Assembly (NCBI GenBank): GCA_965217175.1
Contig: OZ244251.1
Span: forward strand, 930,001-994,000
DNA: 64,000 nucleotides
Origin: Bin87 sp965217175
GTDB lineage: Bacteria; Chloroflexota; Dehalococcoidia; Lucifugimonadales; UBA3495
Direction: 5' to 3'
Part shown: piece by piece, positions 41,169-50,711 of the stretch
Numbering within the stretch: the first letter of the stretch is position 1
How the letters are laid out: the number at the start of each line of letters is the position of its first letter
Made by a program: the position numbers and the translations under genes
The notes under the pieces: model-generated
What the model was told of the DNA's origin: nothing
Databases searched by the model: none
The model's input: the letters and a program-made list of their open reading frames with translations, nothing else

Positions 41169-44039
41169 ATGACCACAACTGACACTATTAGCGCACTTAT
41201 GAATCCGTTTGCCGTAACTGGCGAGATTGGCGGCCATACTATTGTTATGGAAACGGGCCGCCTGGCACAGCAGGCGCATGGCGCCGTAACCATCACGTGC
41301 GGCGAGACCATATTGCTGGCGACCGCGGTGATGTCTGAGCAGCGGCGGGAGGGGATCGACTTCCTGCCGTTGACCGTCGAGTTTGAAGAAAGGCTGTACG
41401 CGGTGGGCAAAATTCCCGGCAGCTTCTTCCGTCGCGAAGGCCGCCCCGGCACCGAAGCCATTCTGTCGGCGCGCCTTACCGACCGCAGCATACGACCCCT
41501 TTTCCCCAAGGGAATGCACAACGAAATCCAGGTAATCATCACCGTATTGTCGGTGGACGAAGAGCATCCGCCGGAAACGCTGGGCATGGTGGCCGCTTCC
41601 GCTGCGCTGTCCATCAGCCGCATACCCTTCGAGGGACCCATCGCCTCCTGCCGCGTAACGTGGGATGGCAGCGGGTATTCGATCAACTCCAGTTACCAGC
41701 AGATCAGCGCATCGCGTCTGAATATGATTGTGGCCAGCAACCGGGGCGCCATCATGATGGTGGAATCGGGATCACAGGACGTGTCGGAGGAAGTGATCCT
41801 GGAGGGCATTCGCCTGGCGCACGAGAGCAACGTGCAGACCATAGAACTGATCGACCAGATGGTGGCAGAACGCGGGGCCGAAAAGCTCACCGTTACTTAC
41901 GACGCCGAGGCCACGGCAGCCCGCCAGAACAAAGTTGACGCACTGGTCAACGGACGGATCGCCGAAGTTCTGGAGCGCAACGCCTACAAGAGCGAACGTG
42001 ATTCCAGCCTGGATGCCATCGAGAAAGATATTGCGGCGCAACTGGCCGACGACCTGTCTGCCGGCGAGGTGGCCGAATCGTTCAAGAACCTGGTGAAGTC
42101 GGAGGTCCGCAGCCGGATTTTGAACAAAAACGTCAGACCCGACGGGCGCAAGCTCGACGAGATACGCCCCATCACCTGCAGCGTGGGCGAGTTGCCCCGA
42201 GTACATGGCAGCGGGTTGTTCACCCGTGGTCAAACGCAGGTGCTGTCGATTGCCACGCTGGCATCGCTGTCGATGCGGCAGACGCTTGACACCGTGGGTC
42301 CTGACAACACCAAGCAGTTCATGCACCATTACAACTTCCCGCCGTACAGCGTTGGCGAAGCGCGGCGCGTGGGTTCACCGGGCCGCCGGGAAATCGGACA
42401 CGGCGCACTGGCCGAACGGGCCATTCAGGCGGCGTTGCCTCCGGAAGCGGAATTTCCGTACACCATTCGCGTCGTCAGCGAGGTTTTGGCCTCCAACGGG
42501 TCGACGTCGATGGGTAGTGTGTGTGGTTCGTCAATGGCATTGATGGATGCGGGCGTGCCCCTTAAGGCGCCCGTGGCCGGTATTGCGATGGGCCTGATCA
42601 CCGACGCCGCTGATGGGCAGTATGCCGTCCTCAGCGACATTCAGGGCATCGAGGACTTCCTCGGCGACATGGACTTCAAGGTTGCCGGTACGGAAGAGGG
42701 AATCAACGCCCTGCAGATGGACGTGAAAATTGATGGACTGACCCAGGAGCTTCTGAGTGAGGCGCTGGAGCAGGCCCGGGTGGGTCGGCTGCACATCCTG
42801 GACCGCATGTCGGAAGCTATCTCTGAGCCCAGGAACCAGATGAGCAAGTACGCGCCCAAGCTGGTGCGGATGCAGATTCCGGTCGAGAAGATTGGCGCTC
42901 TCATTGGCCCGGGAGGCCGGGTAATTCGTGCCATCCAGGAAGAGACCGGTTGCGGAATCGACGTGTCGGACGATGGCTCGGTGATTATTTCTTCCAGCGA
43001 CCAGACGATGATCGAGCTGGCCAGCAGTCGGGTTGACGGCCTGACCCGTGATCCCGAGGTGGGAGACATCATTACCGGAAAAATCACTCGGACGACCAAC
43101 TTCGGCGTGTTCGTTGAGTTGACGCCGGGCGGGAAGGACGGACTGGTTCGCAACGAAGACCTGGGCGACCTCGCCTACGATGACGTTGGAATGGGCCAGG
43201 AAATTACCGTAATGATCCGGGAGATCGACCACATGGGCCGCATCAATCTGTCGCGGCGCGCCCTGTTGGGCGACGACTCGCCGCCACCGCCGCGTCCAGA
43301 ACGCAGCAACTTTGGCGGCGACCGTGATCGAGACCGTGGTGGAGATCGAGGCCCGCGAGGCGGCGGCGGTGGAGATCGTGGTGGAGATCGAGGCCCGCGA
43401 GGTGGCGGCGGCGGTGGAAACCGTGGCGGTTACGGTGGTGGCGGCGGTGGAAACCGCGGCGGCTACGGCGGAGACCGTGATCGCAACGCACCCGTCGGCG
43501 GAGACCGAGACCGCGGCGGAGACCGTGATCGCAACGCACCCGCCGGCGGTGATCGAGACCGTGGCGGTGACCGTGATCGCAACGCACCCGCCGGCGGTGA
43601 TCGAGACCGTGGCGGTGACCGTGGTCGCAACGCACCCGCCGGCGGTGGAAACCGTGGCGGCTACGGCGGCGGCGGAGACCGTGATCGCAACGCACCCGGC
43701 GGCGGTGGAAACCGTGGCGGCTATGGTGGCGGCGGCGGAAACCGTGGCGGATCTGGTGGCGGCGGCGGTGGAAACCGCGGCGGATCTGGTGGCGGCGGCG
43801 GTGGAAACCGCGGCGGATCTGGTGGCGGCGACGGCGGAAACCGCGGCGGACCTGGTGGCGGGAGCGGTGGTGAACGAGATCGTGGCGGCGAACGTGATCG
43901 CAACACGATTTTGGGGAGCGATCCCAACGACCGTGACCGGGGCGGGCGTCGTCCTCCGGGCCGGCCCCCTGGGCGCGACTCCGGACGAGGCAACCCCTCC
44001 GACCGGCGGTTCCTGGGCGGCGGCGGAGCACGGCCTTAA
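41169..44039 (+). CDS. pnp: Polyribonucleotide nucleotidyltransferase with long Gly/Arg/Asp-rich tail
   Basis: PNPase degrades RNA 3' to 5' by phosphorolysis. The first about 700 residues are standard: RNase PH domain 1 (FFRREGRPGTEAILSARLTDR), helical linker, RNase PH domain 2 (GSGLFTRGQTQVLSIATL, HHYNFPPYSVGE, SNGSTSMGSVCGSSMALMDAG), KH domain (KIGALIGPGGRVIRAI) and S1 domain (ITGKITRTTNFGVFVELTPG). From about residue 703 a tail of roughly 250 residues follows, made of repeats such as GGDRDRGGDRDRNAPA and GGNRGGSGGGG. This RGG-like, intrinsically disordered tail is far longer than usual and may bind RNA or promote condensates. A strong terminator follows. Length 956 versus about 700-750 in the family. 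Confidence 0.95.
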   Translation: MTTTDTISALMNPFAVTGEIGGHTIVMETGRLAQQAHGAVTITCGETILLATAVMSEQRREGIDFLPLTVEFEERLYAVGKIPGSFFRREGRPGTEAILSARLTDRSIRPLFPKGMHNEIQVIITVLSVDEEHPPETLGMVAASAALSISRIPFEGPIASCRVTWDGSGYSINSSYQQISASRLNMIVASNRGAIMMVESGSQDVSEEVILEGIRLAHESNVQTIELIDQMVAERGAEKLTVTYDAEATAARQNKVDALVNGRIAEVLERNAYKSERDSSLDAIEKDIAAQLADDLSAGEVAESFKNLVKSEVRSRILNKNVRPDGRKLDEIRPITCSVGELPRVHGSGLFTRGQTQVLSIATLASLSMRQTLDTVGPDNTKQFMHHYNFPPYSVGEARRVGSPGRREIGHGALAERAIQAALPPEAEFPYTIRVVSEVLASNGSTSMGSVCGSSMALMDAGVPLKAPVAGIAMGLITDAADGQYAVLSDIQGIEDFLGDMDFKVAGTEEGINALQMDVKIDGLTQELLSEALEQARVGRLHILDRMSEAISEPRNQMSKYAPKLVRMQIPVEKIGALIGPGGRVIRAIQEETGCGIDVSDDGSVIISSSDQTMIELASSRVDGLTRDPEVGDIITGKITRTTNFGVFVELTPGGKDGLVRNEDLGDLAYDDVGMGQEITVMIREIDHMGRINLSRRALLGDDSPPPPRPERSNFGGDRDRDRGGDRGPRGGGGGDRGGDRGPRGGGGGGNRGGYGGGGGGNRGGYGGDRDRNAPVGGDRDRGGDRDRNAPAGGDRDRGGDRDRNAPAGGDRDRGGDRGRNAPAGGGNRGGYGGGGDRDRNAPGGGGNRGGYGGGGGNRGGSGGGGGGNRGGSGGGGGGNRGGSGGGDGGNRGGPGGGSGGERDRGGERDRNTILGSDPNDRDRGGRRPPGRPPGRDSGRGNPSDRRFLGGGGARP

Positions 44040-44068
44040 ACCGTCCGCACCGACCTTTCCCAATGCAG

Positions 44069-44095
44069 CCCCTCTCCCAACGGAGAGGGGTTTTT
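44069..44095 (+). terminator. Intrinsic terminator of pnp
   Basis: A nine-base-pair GC-rich stem CCCCTCTCC (44069-44077) and GGAGAGGGG (44082-44090) with a four-base loop is followed by TTTTTCTT. This is a textbook rho-independent terminator 30 bp after the stop. Its stem is the same as the core of the dispersed hairpin repeat. Confidence 0.9.
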
Positions 44096-44245
44096 CTTGA
44101 CGGCGAGCGGGTCGGGATGGGTCAATCATAGTGTGATATATTTGGGCCAACAGGCTCTTGACGGGTTCAAGACAGGCCCCGCCCAGCCTGGTGGCAGGGC
44201 AATATTCTTGGTCCAACTCGGCATGTATTTCGGCAGGAGGACGCT

Positions 44246-45055
44246 ATGAGTGATCCAGCAACGGGCGGGAAGATTTCAGTGGTGGTTCACGGCGCAACCG
44301 GCAGGATGGGCGCCGAGACGGTGCGGGCGTTGTCTGGCGCCGACGACATGGCTCTGGTGGGTGCGACCTGCAATACGCCACGGGGCGAAACGCTGCCCAC
44401 CCCGGGTGGCGGCGTTCCGTTGTCAACCGACCTGGCCAGCATGCTGGACGCCACCAGGCCGGACGTGATGGTCGAGTTCACCCACGCCGCGGCCTGCATG
44501 GAAGCAGCGCCGCTGGCGGCGGCCCGGGGTATCCACATGGTGCTGGGAGCCAGCGGCCTGAACGCTGAGCAGCTGCAGTCGCTGGATACGATGAGTCGCG
44601 AGCACGGCATCGGGGTTATCGTGGCCCCGAATTTTGCCCTGGGAGCGGTGGTGTTGAAGAAGCTGGCCGAACAGGCCGCCGCCTTTTTCGATTACGTGGA
44701 CGTGGTGGAGGCCCACCATGAGATGAAGATAGACGCTCCCTCGGGGTTTTCGCTCGCCATCGCCCGGGGTATGCGGGAAGAGAGGGGCCGGGACTTTGAG
44801 CGCAATCAAACCGAGATTCACCACCTGGACGAAACCCGAGGCGGCGACATCGGCGGCGTGGGTATCCATAGTATGCGATTGCCCGGCCGCAGCGCCCACC
44901 ACGAGGTGGTATTTGGGGCGGGCGGCCAGACCCTGAGCATCCGCCACGACACGCTGGGCCGCGACTGCTACATGCCGGGTGTGTTGCGCTGCGTGCGCGA
45001 GGTCGGTAATCGTCCCGGCCTTACCGTCGGTCTGGAAACCGTGCTGGGGCTGTGA
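44246..45055 (+). CDS. dapB: 4-hydroxy-tetrahydrodipicolinate reductase
   Basis: This 269-residue NAD(P)H-dependent enzyme acts in lysine and diaminopimelate synthesis. The nucleotide motif is VVVHGATGRMGAETV (GxxGxxG), and the catalytic segment is VVEAHHEMKIDAPSGFSLAIA, with the EAHHxxKxDAPSGT-type motif (final Thr replaced by Phe). ATNFALGAVVL appears as APNFALGAVVL. AGGAGG lies six bases before ATG 44246. It begins a same-direction cluster dapB, asd, dapA, though a 280-bp repeat-bearing gap separates it from asd. Confidence 0.94.
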   Translation: MSDPATGGKISVVVHGATGRMGAETVRALSGADDMALVGATCNTPRGETLPTPGGGVPLSTDLASMLDATRPDVMVEFTHAAACMEAAPLAAARGIHMVLGASGLNAEQLQSLDTMSREHGIGVIVAPNFALGAVVLKKLAEQAAAFFDYVDVVEAHHEMKIDAPSGFSLAIARGMREERGRDFERNQTEIHHLDETRGGDIGGVGIHSMRLPGRSAHHEVVFGAGGQTLSIRHDTLGRDCYMPGVLRCVREVGNRPGLTVGLETVLGL

Positions 45056-45335
45056 ATGTCACCCTCACCCTACCCTCTCCCATCAAGGGAGAGGGGGTAC
45101 CTCGACGGGTTCAGGATGGGAGGAGAGACGGGTAATCTGGACGATATCGGGCACCGGGTGTAATCTGAATAATGGGCAATATGTCAGTCACGCCAACCGA
45201 TTCATGAGCCGCGGAGATAACTGCGCCGATTGACCGACCGTCCAGTCTCGGAGCCCCCACACCGCAAACCGCACATCGCCGGGATTTCGGCGGTAAATCC
45301 GTTTTTACATCTTCAACGCAAACCACAGGAGCAAC
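45056..45335. repeat. Gap with one dispersed repeat unit
   Basis: Just after dapB come CACCCTCACCCTACCC, the CTCTCCCATCAAGGGAGAG hairpin and a CCTCGACGGGTTCAGGATG module (45058-45118). The rest, to the asd start, shows no gene; a duplicated GTAATCTG(G/A)A word occurs at 45130 and 45160. Confidence 0.65.
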
Positions 45336-46370
45336 ATGGACCTACAAGGAATGAACCTCGCCATAGTGGGCGCTACCGGCGCCGTCGGCCAGGTAACCTT
45401 GCGCCTCATCGAGGCACGTTACCCGCAGCATCGCAACCTGAAGCTGCTGGCATCCAAGCGCTCCGCCGGTAGGAAGATGAACGTGAACGGCAAGACATTT
45501 GTGGTGGAAGAAACCACTGATGACTCCTTCGATGACGTCGATATCGCCTTCATCTCGGTGAGCACCGAGGCGTCGCGTCGGTTTGGTCCGGTGGCGGCGC
45601 GGGCCGGCGCGATGGTCATCGATGATTCCAGCGCCTTTCGCATGGAGCAGGCGGTTCCGCTGGTGGTGCCGGAAGTGAATGGTTCTGATCTGTTGTGGCA
45701 CGACGGCATCGTGTCGATTCCCAACTGCTCGACCACGCCGCTGGTGATGGTGGCGCACCCGTTGCGTCAGGCGAGTCCGATCCGCCGCATCGTTGCCGAC
45801 ACCTACCAGTCTGTTTCCGGGGCCGGCGGCGCGGCGATGGACGAATTGCGCGAGCAGACCCGCACCGTCATGCACGGCGGGCCGGCAGAACCGAACGCGC
45901 AGCCCCAACGCATCGCTTTCAACGTGTTTCCCCAAATCGATGGGTTCAACGAAACCGGCTACACTGTGGAAGAACAGAAGATGATCGATGAAAGCCGGAA
46001 GATTCTGCACGCACCGGACATAGCGTTGTCGGCGACGTGCGTGCGGGTTCCCGTGCTGGTATCTCACTGCGTGGCGGCACACCTGGAGTTTGAGCAGCCG
46101 GTATCGGCGGGAGAAGCGCGTGAGCTACTGAGCCAGATGCCCGGCGTAACCGTCCAGGACGACCCGGCAGCGTCGGTGTATCCGATGCCGGTATCTGCGG
46201 CCGGCTGCGACGATGTGTTCGTGGGACGGATTCGCAAGGACGCATCGCATCCCAACGGGTTGGCCATGTGGGTAGTGACGGATAACCTGGTGAAAGGTGC
46301 GGCGCTGAACGCTCTGCAAATCGCCGAAGAAGCCGTTGCTCTCGGCGCGGTGCACGGGCAACGTCGCTAA
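45336..46370 (+). CDS. asd: Aspartate-semialdehyde dehydrogenase
   Basis: This 344-residue NADP enzyme reduces aspartyl phosphate to the semialdehyde, the branch to lysine, threonine and methionine. Seen: AIVGATGAVGQVTLRLIE (Rossmann), LLASKRSAGRK, DDSSAFRM, the active-site Cys in SIPNCSTTPLVM, YQSVSGAGGAAMDEL and the C-terminal substrate residues RVPVLVSHCVAAHLEF (normally RVPVxxGH). AGGAGCAAC precedes the ATG. It is followed 150 bp on by dapA, the next enzyme of the pathway. Confidence 0.96.
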   Translation: MDLQGMNLAIVGATGAVGQVTLRLIEARYPQHRNLKLLASKRSAGRKMNVNGKTFVVEETTDDSFDDVDIAFISVSTEASRRFGPVAARAGAMVIDDSSAFRMEQAVPLVVPEVNGSDLLWHDGIVSIPNCSTTPLVMVAHPLRQASPIRRIVADTYQSVSGAGGAAMDELREQTRTVMHGGPAEPNAQPQRIAFNVFPQIDGFNETGYTVEEQKMIDESRKILHAPDIALSATCVRVPVLVSHCVAAHLEFEQPVSAGEARELLSQMPGVTVQDDPAASVYPMPVSAAGCDDVFVGRIRKDASHPNGLAMWVVTDNLVKGAALNALQIAEEAVALGAVHGQRR

Positions 46371-46520
46371 CGCTCCTCGCAATGACGGGGGGCGGGTGGG
46401 ATTTGCTATCGCCCCAAAGTAACCAAATGTGTATAATGCCGGCAAAGTTGCCGGTTTGCAGACGCCGGGCCCCGATTTACGACCAAACGGGCCACCGCGA
46501 CCGACGAGGAGGGATGCTAA

Positions 46521-47423
46521 ATGCCTACTGAGATTGGCCGACTGATTACCGCTATGGTTACTCCGTTCGATGCTGAAGGCCAGGTTGACTACGAACAGGC
46601 CAAGCGTCTCGCAGTGGCGCTGCTGGATTCCGGCTCTGATGGCCTGGTAGTAACCGGAACCACCGGGGAAGGCCCGGCGTTGTCGATGGACGAAAAGGCC
46701 CGCCTGTATGGTGAGGTTAAAGATGCTATTGGCGACCGGGGCGCGGTAATCGCCGGCACGAGCGATAACAACACGACTGCATCCATAGAGTTGAGCAAGG
46801 AAGCCGAGCGGGTTGGAGCCGATGCGTTGCTGCTAACAGTTCCGGCGTACAACAAGCCGCCCCAGGAAGGATTGTATCGGCATTTCAAGGCACTGGCGGA
46901 ATGTACGAACCTGCCGGGGATGCTGTACAACGTGCCGAGTCGCACCAGCCTGAACATGACCAACGAGACAACGGTGCGGCTGTCGGGAATAGATAACATC
47001 ATTGGCATCAAAGAGGCCAGCAGCGACCCGGTTCAGATTGCCCGGGTGATTCGCGACACTCCCGACGATTTTCGCGTCTGGTCGGGCAACGACGACGAAA
47101 CCTTTGGCATCATGTCGATGGGAGGATTCGGCGTTGTTAGCGTGGCGGCGCACCTGGTGGGGAACCAGATCAAGCAGATGATGGGCTATACGCTGGAGGG
47201 CGATGTGGAAGCGGCGGGTGCGGAACACCTGCGTCTGCTCGACATTTTCAAGGGCCTGTTCATTGTGTCCAACCCCATCCCGGTTAAATACGGGTTGAAC
47301 CGATCGGGATTCAGGGTCGGTGAGCCCCGATTGCCGCTGGTGCCGCCGGACGAGAAAACCGCTGCCCAGTTGGATGCGTTGCTGGATCGCTACGATATAG
47401 ATATACCGGTACCCACCGGCTAA
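46521..47423 (+). CDS. dapA: 4-hydroxy-tetrahydrodipicolinate synthase
   Basis: This 300-residue class I aldolase condenses pyruvate with aspartate semialdehyde. The fold markers are ITAMVTPFDAEGQVDYEQAKRLA, VVTGTTGEGPALSMDEK, LLTVPAYNKPPQEGLYRHF, LYNVPSRTSLNM with the catalytic Tyr, and the Schiff-base Lys in IIGIKEASSDP. GGAGG lies nine bases before the ATG. It completes the dapB-asd-dapA cluster. Confidence 0.97.
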   Translation: MPTEIGRLITAMVTPFDAEGQVDYEQAKRLAVALLDSGSDGLVVTGTTGEGPALSMDEKARLYGEVKDAIGDRGAVIAGTSDNNTTASIELSKEAERVGADALLLTVPAYNKPPQEGLYRHFKALAECTNLPGMLYNVPSRTSLNMTNETTVRLSGIDNIIGIKEASSDPVQIARVIRDTPDDFRVWSGNDDETFGIMSMGGFGVVSVAAHLVGNQIKQMMGYTLEGDVEAAGAEHLRLLDIFKGLFIVSNPIPVKYGLNRSGFRVGEPRLPLVPPDEKTAAQLDALLDRYDIDIPVPTG

Positions 47424-47572
47424 ACCGCCGTTCAGCGTTTACACACGCTTTCCGGATCGGCATGGCCACTGCCGACCGTTCTACGCTATCCCCATAACTG
47501 TTTTTTTCTAGCCGGTCGGCCCGCGCACTGGACGGATGATCAATTTGCCTTGGTATCACAAGGAGCATGATA

Positions 47573-48469
47573 ATGTCCCTGAAAACAGTTGTATTTGTGG
47601 ATGGACAAAACTTTCGTCACAACCTGAGAGATTTTCACTTCCGATCCGATCCGCCGCACCCTAACAATCCCGAGTACCGACTGGATGAAAAACACTTTCG
47701 CTGGCAGGAGTTTTTCCAGGACGCGCTGACAAAGTTCGATGATGTTACGGGGTGGGACCACCGGTTGGTGCGCGTGTATTGGTACTACGCCGAGAGCATA
47801 ACCCCGTGGACGCCCAACCTGTGGCGCGCCCAGCGAATCGTGGAGGAATATGGGCCGCGCATGCCCGAGCTTACATCTGACATAGTGGTGGAGAAGGCGC
47901 ACGACTGGTACGACCACGAGTTTCGGCGGTTCCACCAACTGCGGAAGTCGGTATTCGAGGAGATCCAGCAGAACACCAACTTCCTGGAGTTCAAGTATGT
48001 AGGGCAGTACGTGGTGCAACCCTTCCGTCCGTACCGGCTGGAGTACGACTACGACGGCAACATCATGTACCAGGGCACGCAGGTGGGTGAGAAGGGCGTT
48101 GACATCGGCATCGCCGTGGACATGATAGCCAAGATGAACAGCTTCGACGTGGCGATACTGGTGTCGGGCGACAGCGACTTTTTTCCGGTGGTTCGCTATC
48201 TGAAAGACAACCTGAAATACGTTTACCACTTCTCGGTTGGGCGCGGCGTAGGGCAGGACACCCAGTACTTCTCGCCGGCGCTGCGGGGGGTGGTGGACTG
48301 TTTCCAGGGTTTTGATGAGCTGGAGCTGTTGAGCAATTACGTCAACGACCACTCGGGGATTCCGCCGGCCATCCTGGACACCATTAACACCCGGGCGGCG
48401 GAGCTGGAACGGATCCTGGACGAGGAGCCGTTACTCTTCCATTCGGAAATCGAACCTCTGCTGAACTGA
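47573..48469 (+). CDS. NYN-domain (PIN-like) ribonuclease family protein
   Basis: This 298-residue protein has a NYN (LabA/DUF88) domain, a PIN-like nuclease fold. Acidic metal-binding residues are seen at VVFVDGQNFRHNL, EKGVDIGIAVDMIA and VSGDSDFFPVVRYLKD, the three standard clusters. The start is ATG 47573 with AGGAG seven bases before; the in-frame ATG 47567 is too close to that box. Residues 230-298 form a helical tail after the domain. RNA target unknown; it lies alone after dapA. Confidence 0.9.
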   Translation: MSLKTVVFVDGQNFRHNLRDFHFRSDPPHPNNPEYRLDEKHFRWQEFFQDALTKFDDVTGWDHRLVRVYWYYAESITPWTPNLWRAQRIVEEYGPRMPELTSDIVVEKAHDWYDHEFRRFHQLRKSVFEEIQQNTNFLEFKYVGQYVVQPFRPYRLEYDYDGNIMYQGTQVGEKGVDIGIAVDMIAKMNSFDVAILVSGDSDFFPVVRYLKDNLKYVYHFSVGRGVGQDTQYFSPALRGVVDCFQGFDELELLSNYVNDHSGIPPAILDTINTRAAELERILDEEPLLFHSEIEPLLN

Positions 48470-48527
48470 CTGTTCCGGCAACCGCGTGCGACCCGATGGC
48501 CCGGGGGCGGCGGCTCGGGCGTCGCTG

Positions 48528-49181
48528 CTACGGCTGGCGGACGCGGAATGCGTCGGCGTACACGCCGCGGTAAGACTCGGGAAGCAACGCGGCGATGCGC
48601 TCCATGGCCATGTCGGTAACTGCATTCAGCAGATTCCTGGTGATGGGTCCCTCCACCACGGGCGGGGTGAAGGGCGTTCCGATTTTGACCTGCCAGCTGG
48701 CCAGGGGAATGGGCAGGTGCCAGGAGGAGAATTTTTCGGAGCCGGCGATGGCCACGGGCAGTATGGGAGCCTGAGTTTTCAACGCCAGCCAAGCGAGACC
48801 CGTGCGTCCTTTTTGCAGTCCGCCGGTGGTGCTGATGGAGCCTTCGGGGAACATGAGGATCGCCTTGTCCTGACCCAGCGCCCTCAATGCGTACCGCATC
48901 GCCTCGCCACCGCCCCGCTCGCGATCAAGGGGCACTGCTCCCACTGCGTTGCAGTAGAAACGGCTGAGTGGATTGTCCCACAGCTCTTTCTTGGCCAAAA
49001 AAGTGACCTGACGGGGGAGCGCCACCACCAGCGTGCCCGGGTCGTTGAGGGACAGGTGGTTGCAGGCGACCAGCAGGGGACCGTGGGGCGGCATGGCCTC
49101 CTTCCCGGTTATGGAGAGCCGGGCGGAAACCGACCAGAGGATTTGTCCGAAACGGCGACTGGGTTGGTATAGCCATGCCAT
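48528..49181 (-). CDS. plsC: 1-acyl-sn-glycerol-3-phosphate acyltransferase
   Basis: This 217-residue acyltransferase makes phosphatidic acid. Its catalytic NHLSLND (the HX4D motif), the glycerol-phosphate binding FPEGSIS and the VPLDRERGGG block are present in order. It follows cmk with only four bases between the genes (cmk stop 49186, plsC start 49181), so the two are surely co-transcribed; cmk-plsC is a recurrent pair in bacteria. Confidence 0.94.
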   Translation of the reverse strand: MAWLYQPSRRFGQILWSVSARLSITGKEAMPPHGPLLVACNHLSLNDPGTLVVALPRQVTFLAKKELWDNPLSRFYCNAVGAVPLDRERGGGEAMRYALRALGQDKAILMFPEGSISTTGGLQKGRTGLAWLALKTQAPILPVAIAGSEKFSSWHLPIPLASWQVKIGTPFTPPVVEGPITRNLLNAVTDMAMERIAALLPESYRGVYADAFRVRQP

Positions 49182-49185
49182 AAGA

Positions 49186-49947
49186 TTATCCCGTCTGCTT
49201 ATGGTTAGTAACCGCGCTGCGGATTGCGTGGATTACCGCGGCAACGGATCGGTCAAAATCGATGCTATCGGTGTCGATTACGATTGCGCCACTGGGAACG
49301 ACCAGGGGAGAGTCGGCACGCTGGCTATCCAGAAAGTCGCGGCGGCGGGTGTCGGCCAGCACCTGCTGAAAGTCCACCGACGGGTCGGCCTCCTGCAACT
49401 GGGCGAAACGGCGGCGGGCCCGCTCTTCGACGGAGGCGTCAATATAGAGCTTTACGTCGGCCTGAGGCAGGACCACCGAGCCGATGTCGCGACCGGCCAT
49501 GATGATCCCTCCACCGTTGCCGATGGCGCGCTGCTGTTTTACCAGGGAGGTACGCACTCCGGTTATGGCTGCAACCGCCGCCACGTGACGGTCGACGTCG
49601 TCGGAAACCAGTTCATCCCGGAGGCGGTGGCCATCTATCGAAATGGCCGCATTGGTGGTTGGCGAACTGGGCGCGATCACCCCGTGGTCGGGCGATTGAT
49701 CCGCAGTGTCGTCCAGCGACATGCGGTATTTATCGGCGAGCTCAGCGACGGCGGCGGTATCTGCGGCTGCGATGCCCCGGTGCAGGGCCAGCCAGGTTAC
49801 GGCGCGGTACATAATGCCGGTATCGAGAAAGCGCAGGCGCAATGCCTTGGCAGCCGCCCGACCCACGGAACTTTTGCCCGACGCCACCGGCCCGTCGATG
49901 GCGACCGTCGGGCGCTGGCAATCCGGATGGCTCGTCGGGGTAGTCAT
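49186..49947 (-). CDS. cmk: Cytidylate kinase
   Basis: This 253-residue kinase phosphorylates CMP and dCMP. P-loop DGPVASGKSSVGRAAAK, FLDTGIMYRAVTWLAL, GRDIGSVVLPQADVKLYIDAS and the lid ERARRRFAQLQ are clear, in the usual order (most members have GRDIGT). A slight N-terminal extension (MTTPTSHPDCQRP) precedes the fold. It starts the two-gene operon with plsC. Confidence 0.95.
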   Translation of the reverse strand: MTTPTSHPDCQRPTVAIDGPVASGKSSVGRAAAKALRLRFLDTGIMYRAVTWLALHRGIAAADTAAVAELADKYRMSLDDTADQSPDHGVIAPSSPTTNAAISIDGHRLRDELVSDDVDRHVAAVAAITGVRTSLVKQQRAIGNGGGIIMAGRDIGSVVLPQADVKLYIDASVEERARRRFAQLQEADPSVDFQQVLADTRRRDFLDSQRADSPLVVPSGAIVIDTDSIDFDRSVAAVIHAIRSAVTNHKQTG

Positions 49948-50087
49948 GGCCGAAATTATAGCACCGGCCCATGTTGGCGTTGGAGAGAACGCGGCGGCAA
50001 ATTGGGCGGCATTCGTGTCGTGCCATTGAAACTTGGCGGCAGGGGGTATGTTAATCTAAAAGGGATATTCACCAAGGTTGTTTGCCC

Positions 50088-50567
50088 ATGAACTGGATAG
50101 ACTTGATATTGCTGGTGGTTTGGGGTTTCGCTGCTTTTTGGGGTTTGAAAAACGGAGCCACCGGGATGATCGCCCTGATCGTGGTGCTGGTAGTGGGGTT
50201 GTGGATAGCGCGACCGCTGGCAGGCGCGCTGCAGGGACAACTCGGTTTCGTGTCCGAGTCAGAAACGGTGCAACTGGGCGCGGCCTATCTCGTTTTGGTA
50301 GTGTTGGCGCTGGTGGCGTCCGCGGCGTTGGGATGGCTGCTGGGCAAGGTTGTGGGATTACTGCCGCTGGGAGATCTGCTGAACCGGATCGTAGGGGTGG
50401 GGGTGGGCCTGGTGGCGGCGCTGGTATTGACCGGCGCGGTGGTCTCGGGCATAGCGGAGATCGGCCCCGACAGTGCGGGCGCCTACATCGGCGATTCGAC
50501 GCTGGGCGGTTTCCTGCTGGGTCCCTTCAACACGATAATTGCCAAGCTGGGTTGGGCTCTTTACTGA
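50088..50567 (+). CDS. CvpA-like integral membrane protein
   Basis: This 159-residue protein opens MNWIDLILLVVWGFAAFWGLKNGA, as do CvpA proteins, and has four hydrophobic segments. GWLLGKVVGLLPLGDLLNRIVGVGVGLVAALVLTG is the family's central portion. ATG 50088 has AAGG ten bases upstream; the TTG at 50082 is less likely. CvpA is linked to colicin V production and envelope stress in E. coli; the role here is undefined. Confidence 0.8.
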   Translation: MNWIDLILLVVWGFAAFWGLKNGATGMIALIVVLVVGLWIARPLAGALQGQLGFVSESETVQLGAAYLVLVVLALVASAALGWLLGKVVGLLPLGDLLNRIVGVGVGLVAALVLTGAVVSGIAEIGPDSAGAYIGDSTLGGFLLGPFNTIIAKLGWALY

Positions 50568-50574
50568 CGCCGCT

Positions 50575-50711
50575 CACGGGCGCCCACTTTGTCATTGGGA
50601 TTGCCACGTCGCTGCGCTCCTCGCAATGACCGGGGGTGCTTCGACAGGCTCAGGACGATCCTTCGACGGGCTCAGGACGATCCTTCGACGGGCTCAGGAT
50701 GAACGGGGGCG
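50575..50711. repeat. Dispersed repeat modules
   Basis: An ATTGCCACGTCGCTGCGCTCC module (50600) is followed by three CTTCGACAGGCTCAGGA-type modules in a row (50639, 50660, 50683). It lies between the CvpA-like gene and the convergent CDF gene. Confidence 0.8.

Noticed and set aside
43312..44100. 262-codon +1-frame ORF inside the pnp tail
   Set aside because: It is the same repeat read in another frame (VETVA/VIATHPPA repeats); no start signal of its own.
42531..44216. 561-codon minus-strand frame antisense to pnp
   Set aside because: It is a shadow caused by the low-complexity, stop-poor GC-rich tail of pnp; the product is only Ala/Thr/Val/Ser repeats with no family features.
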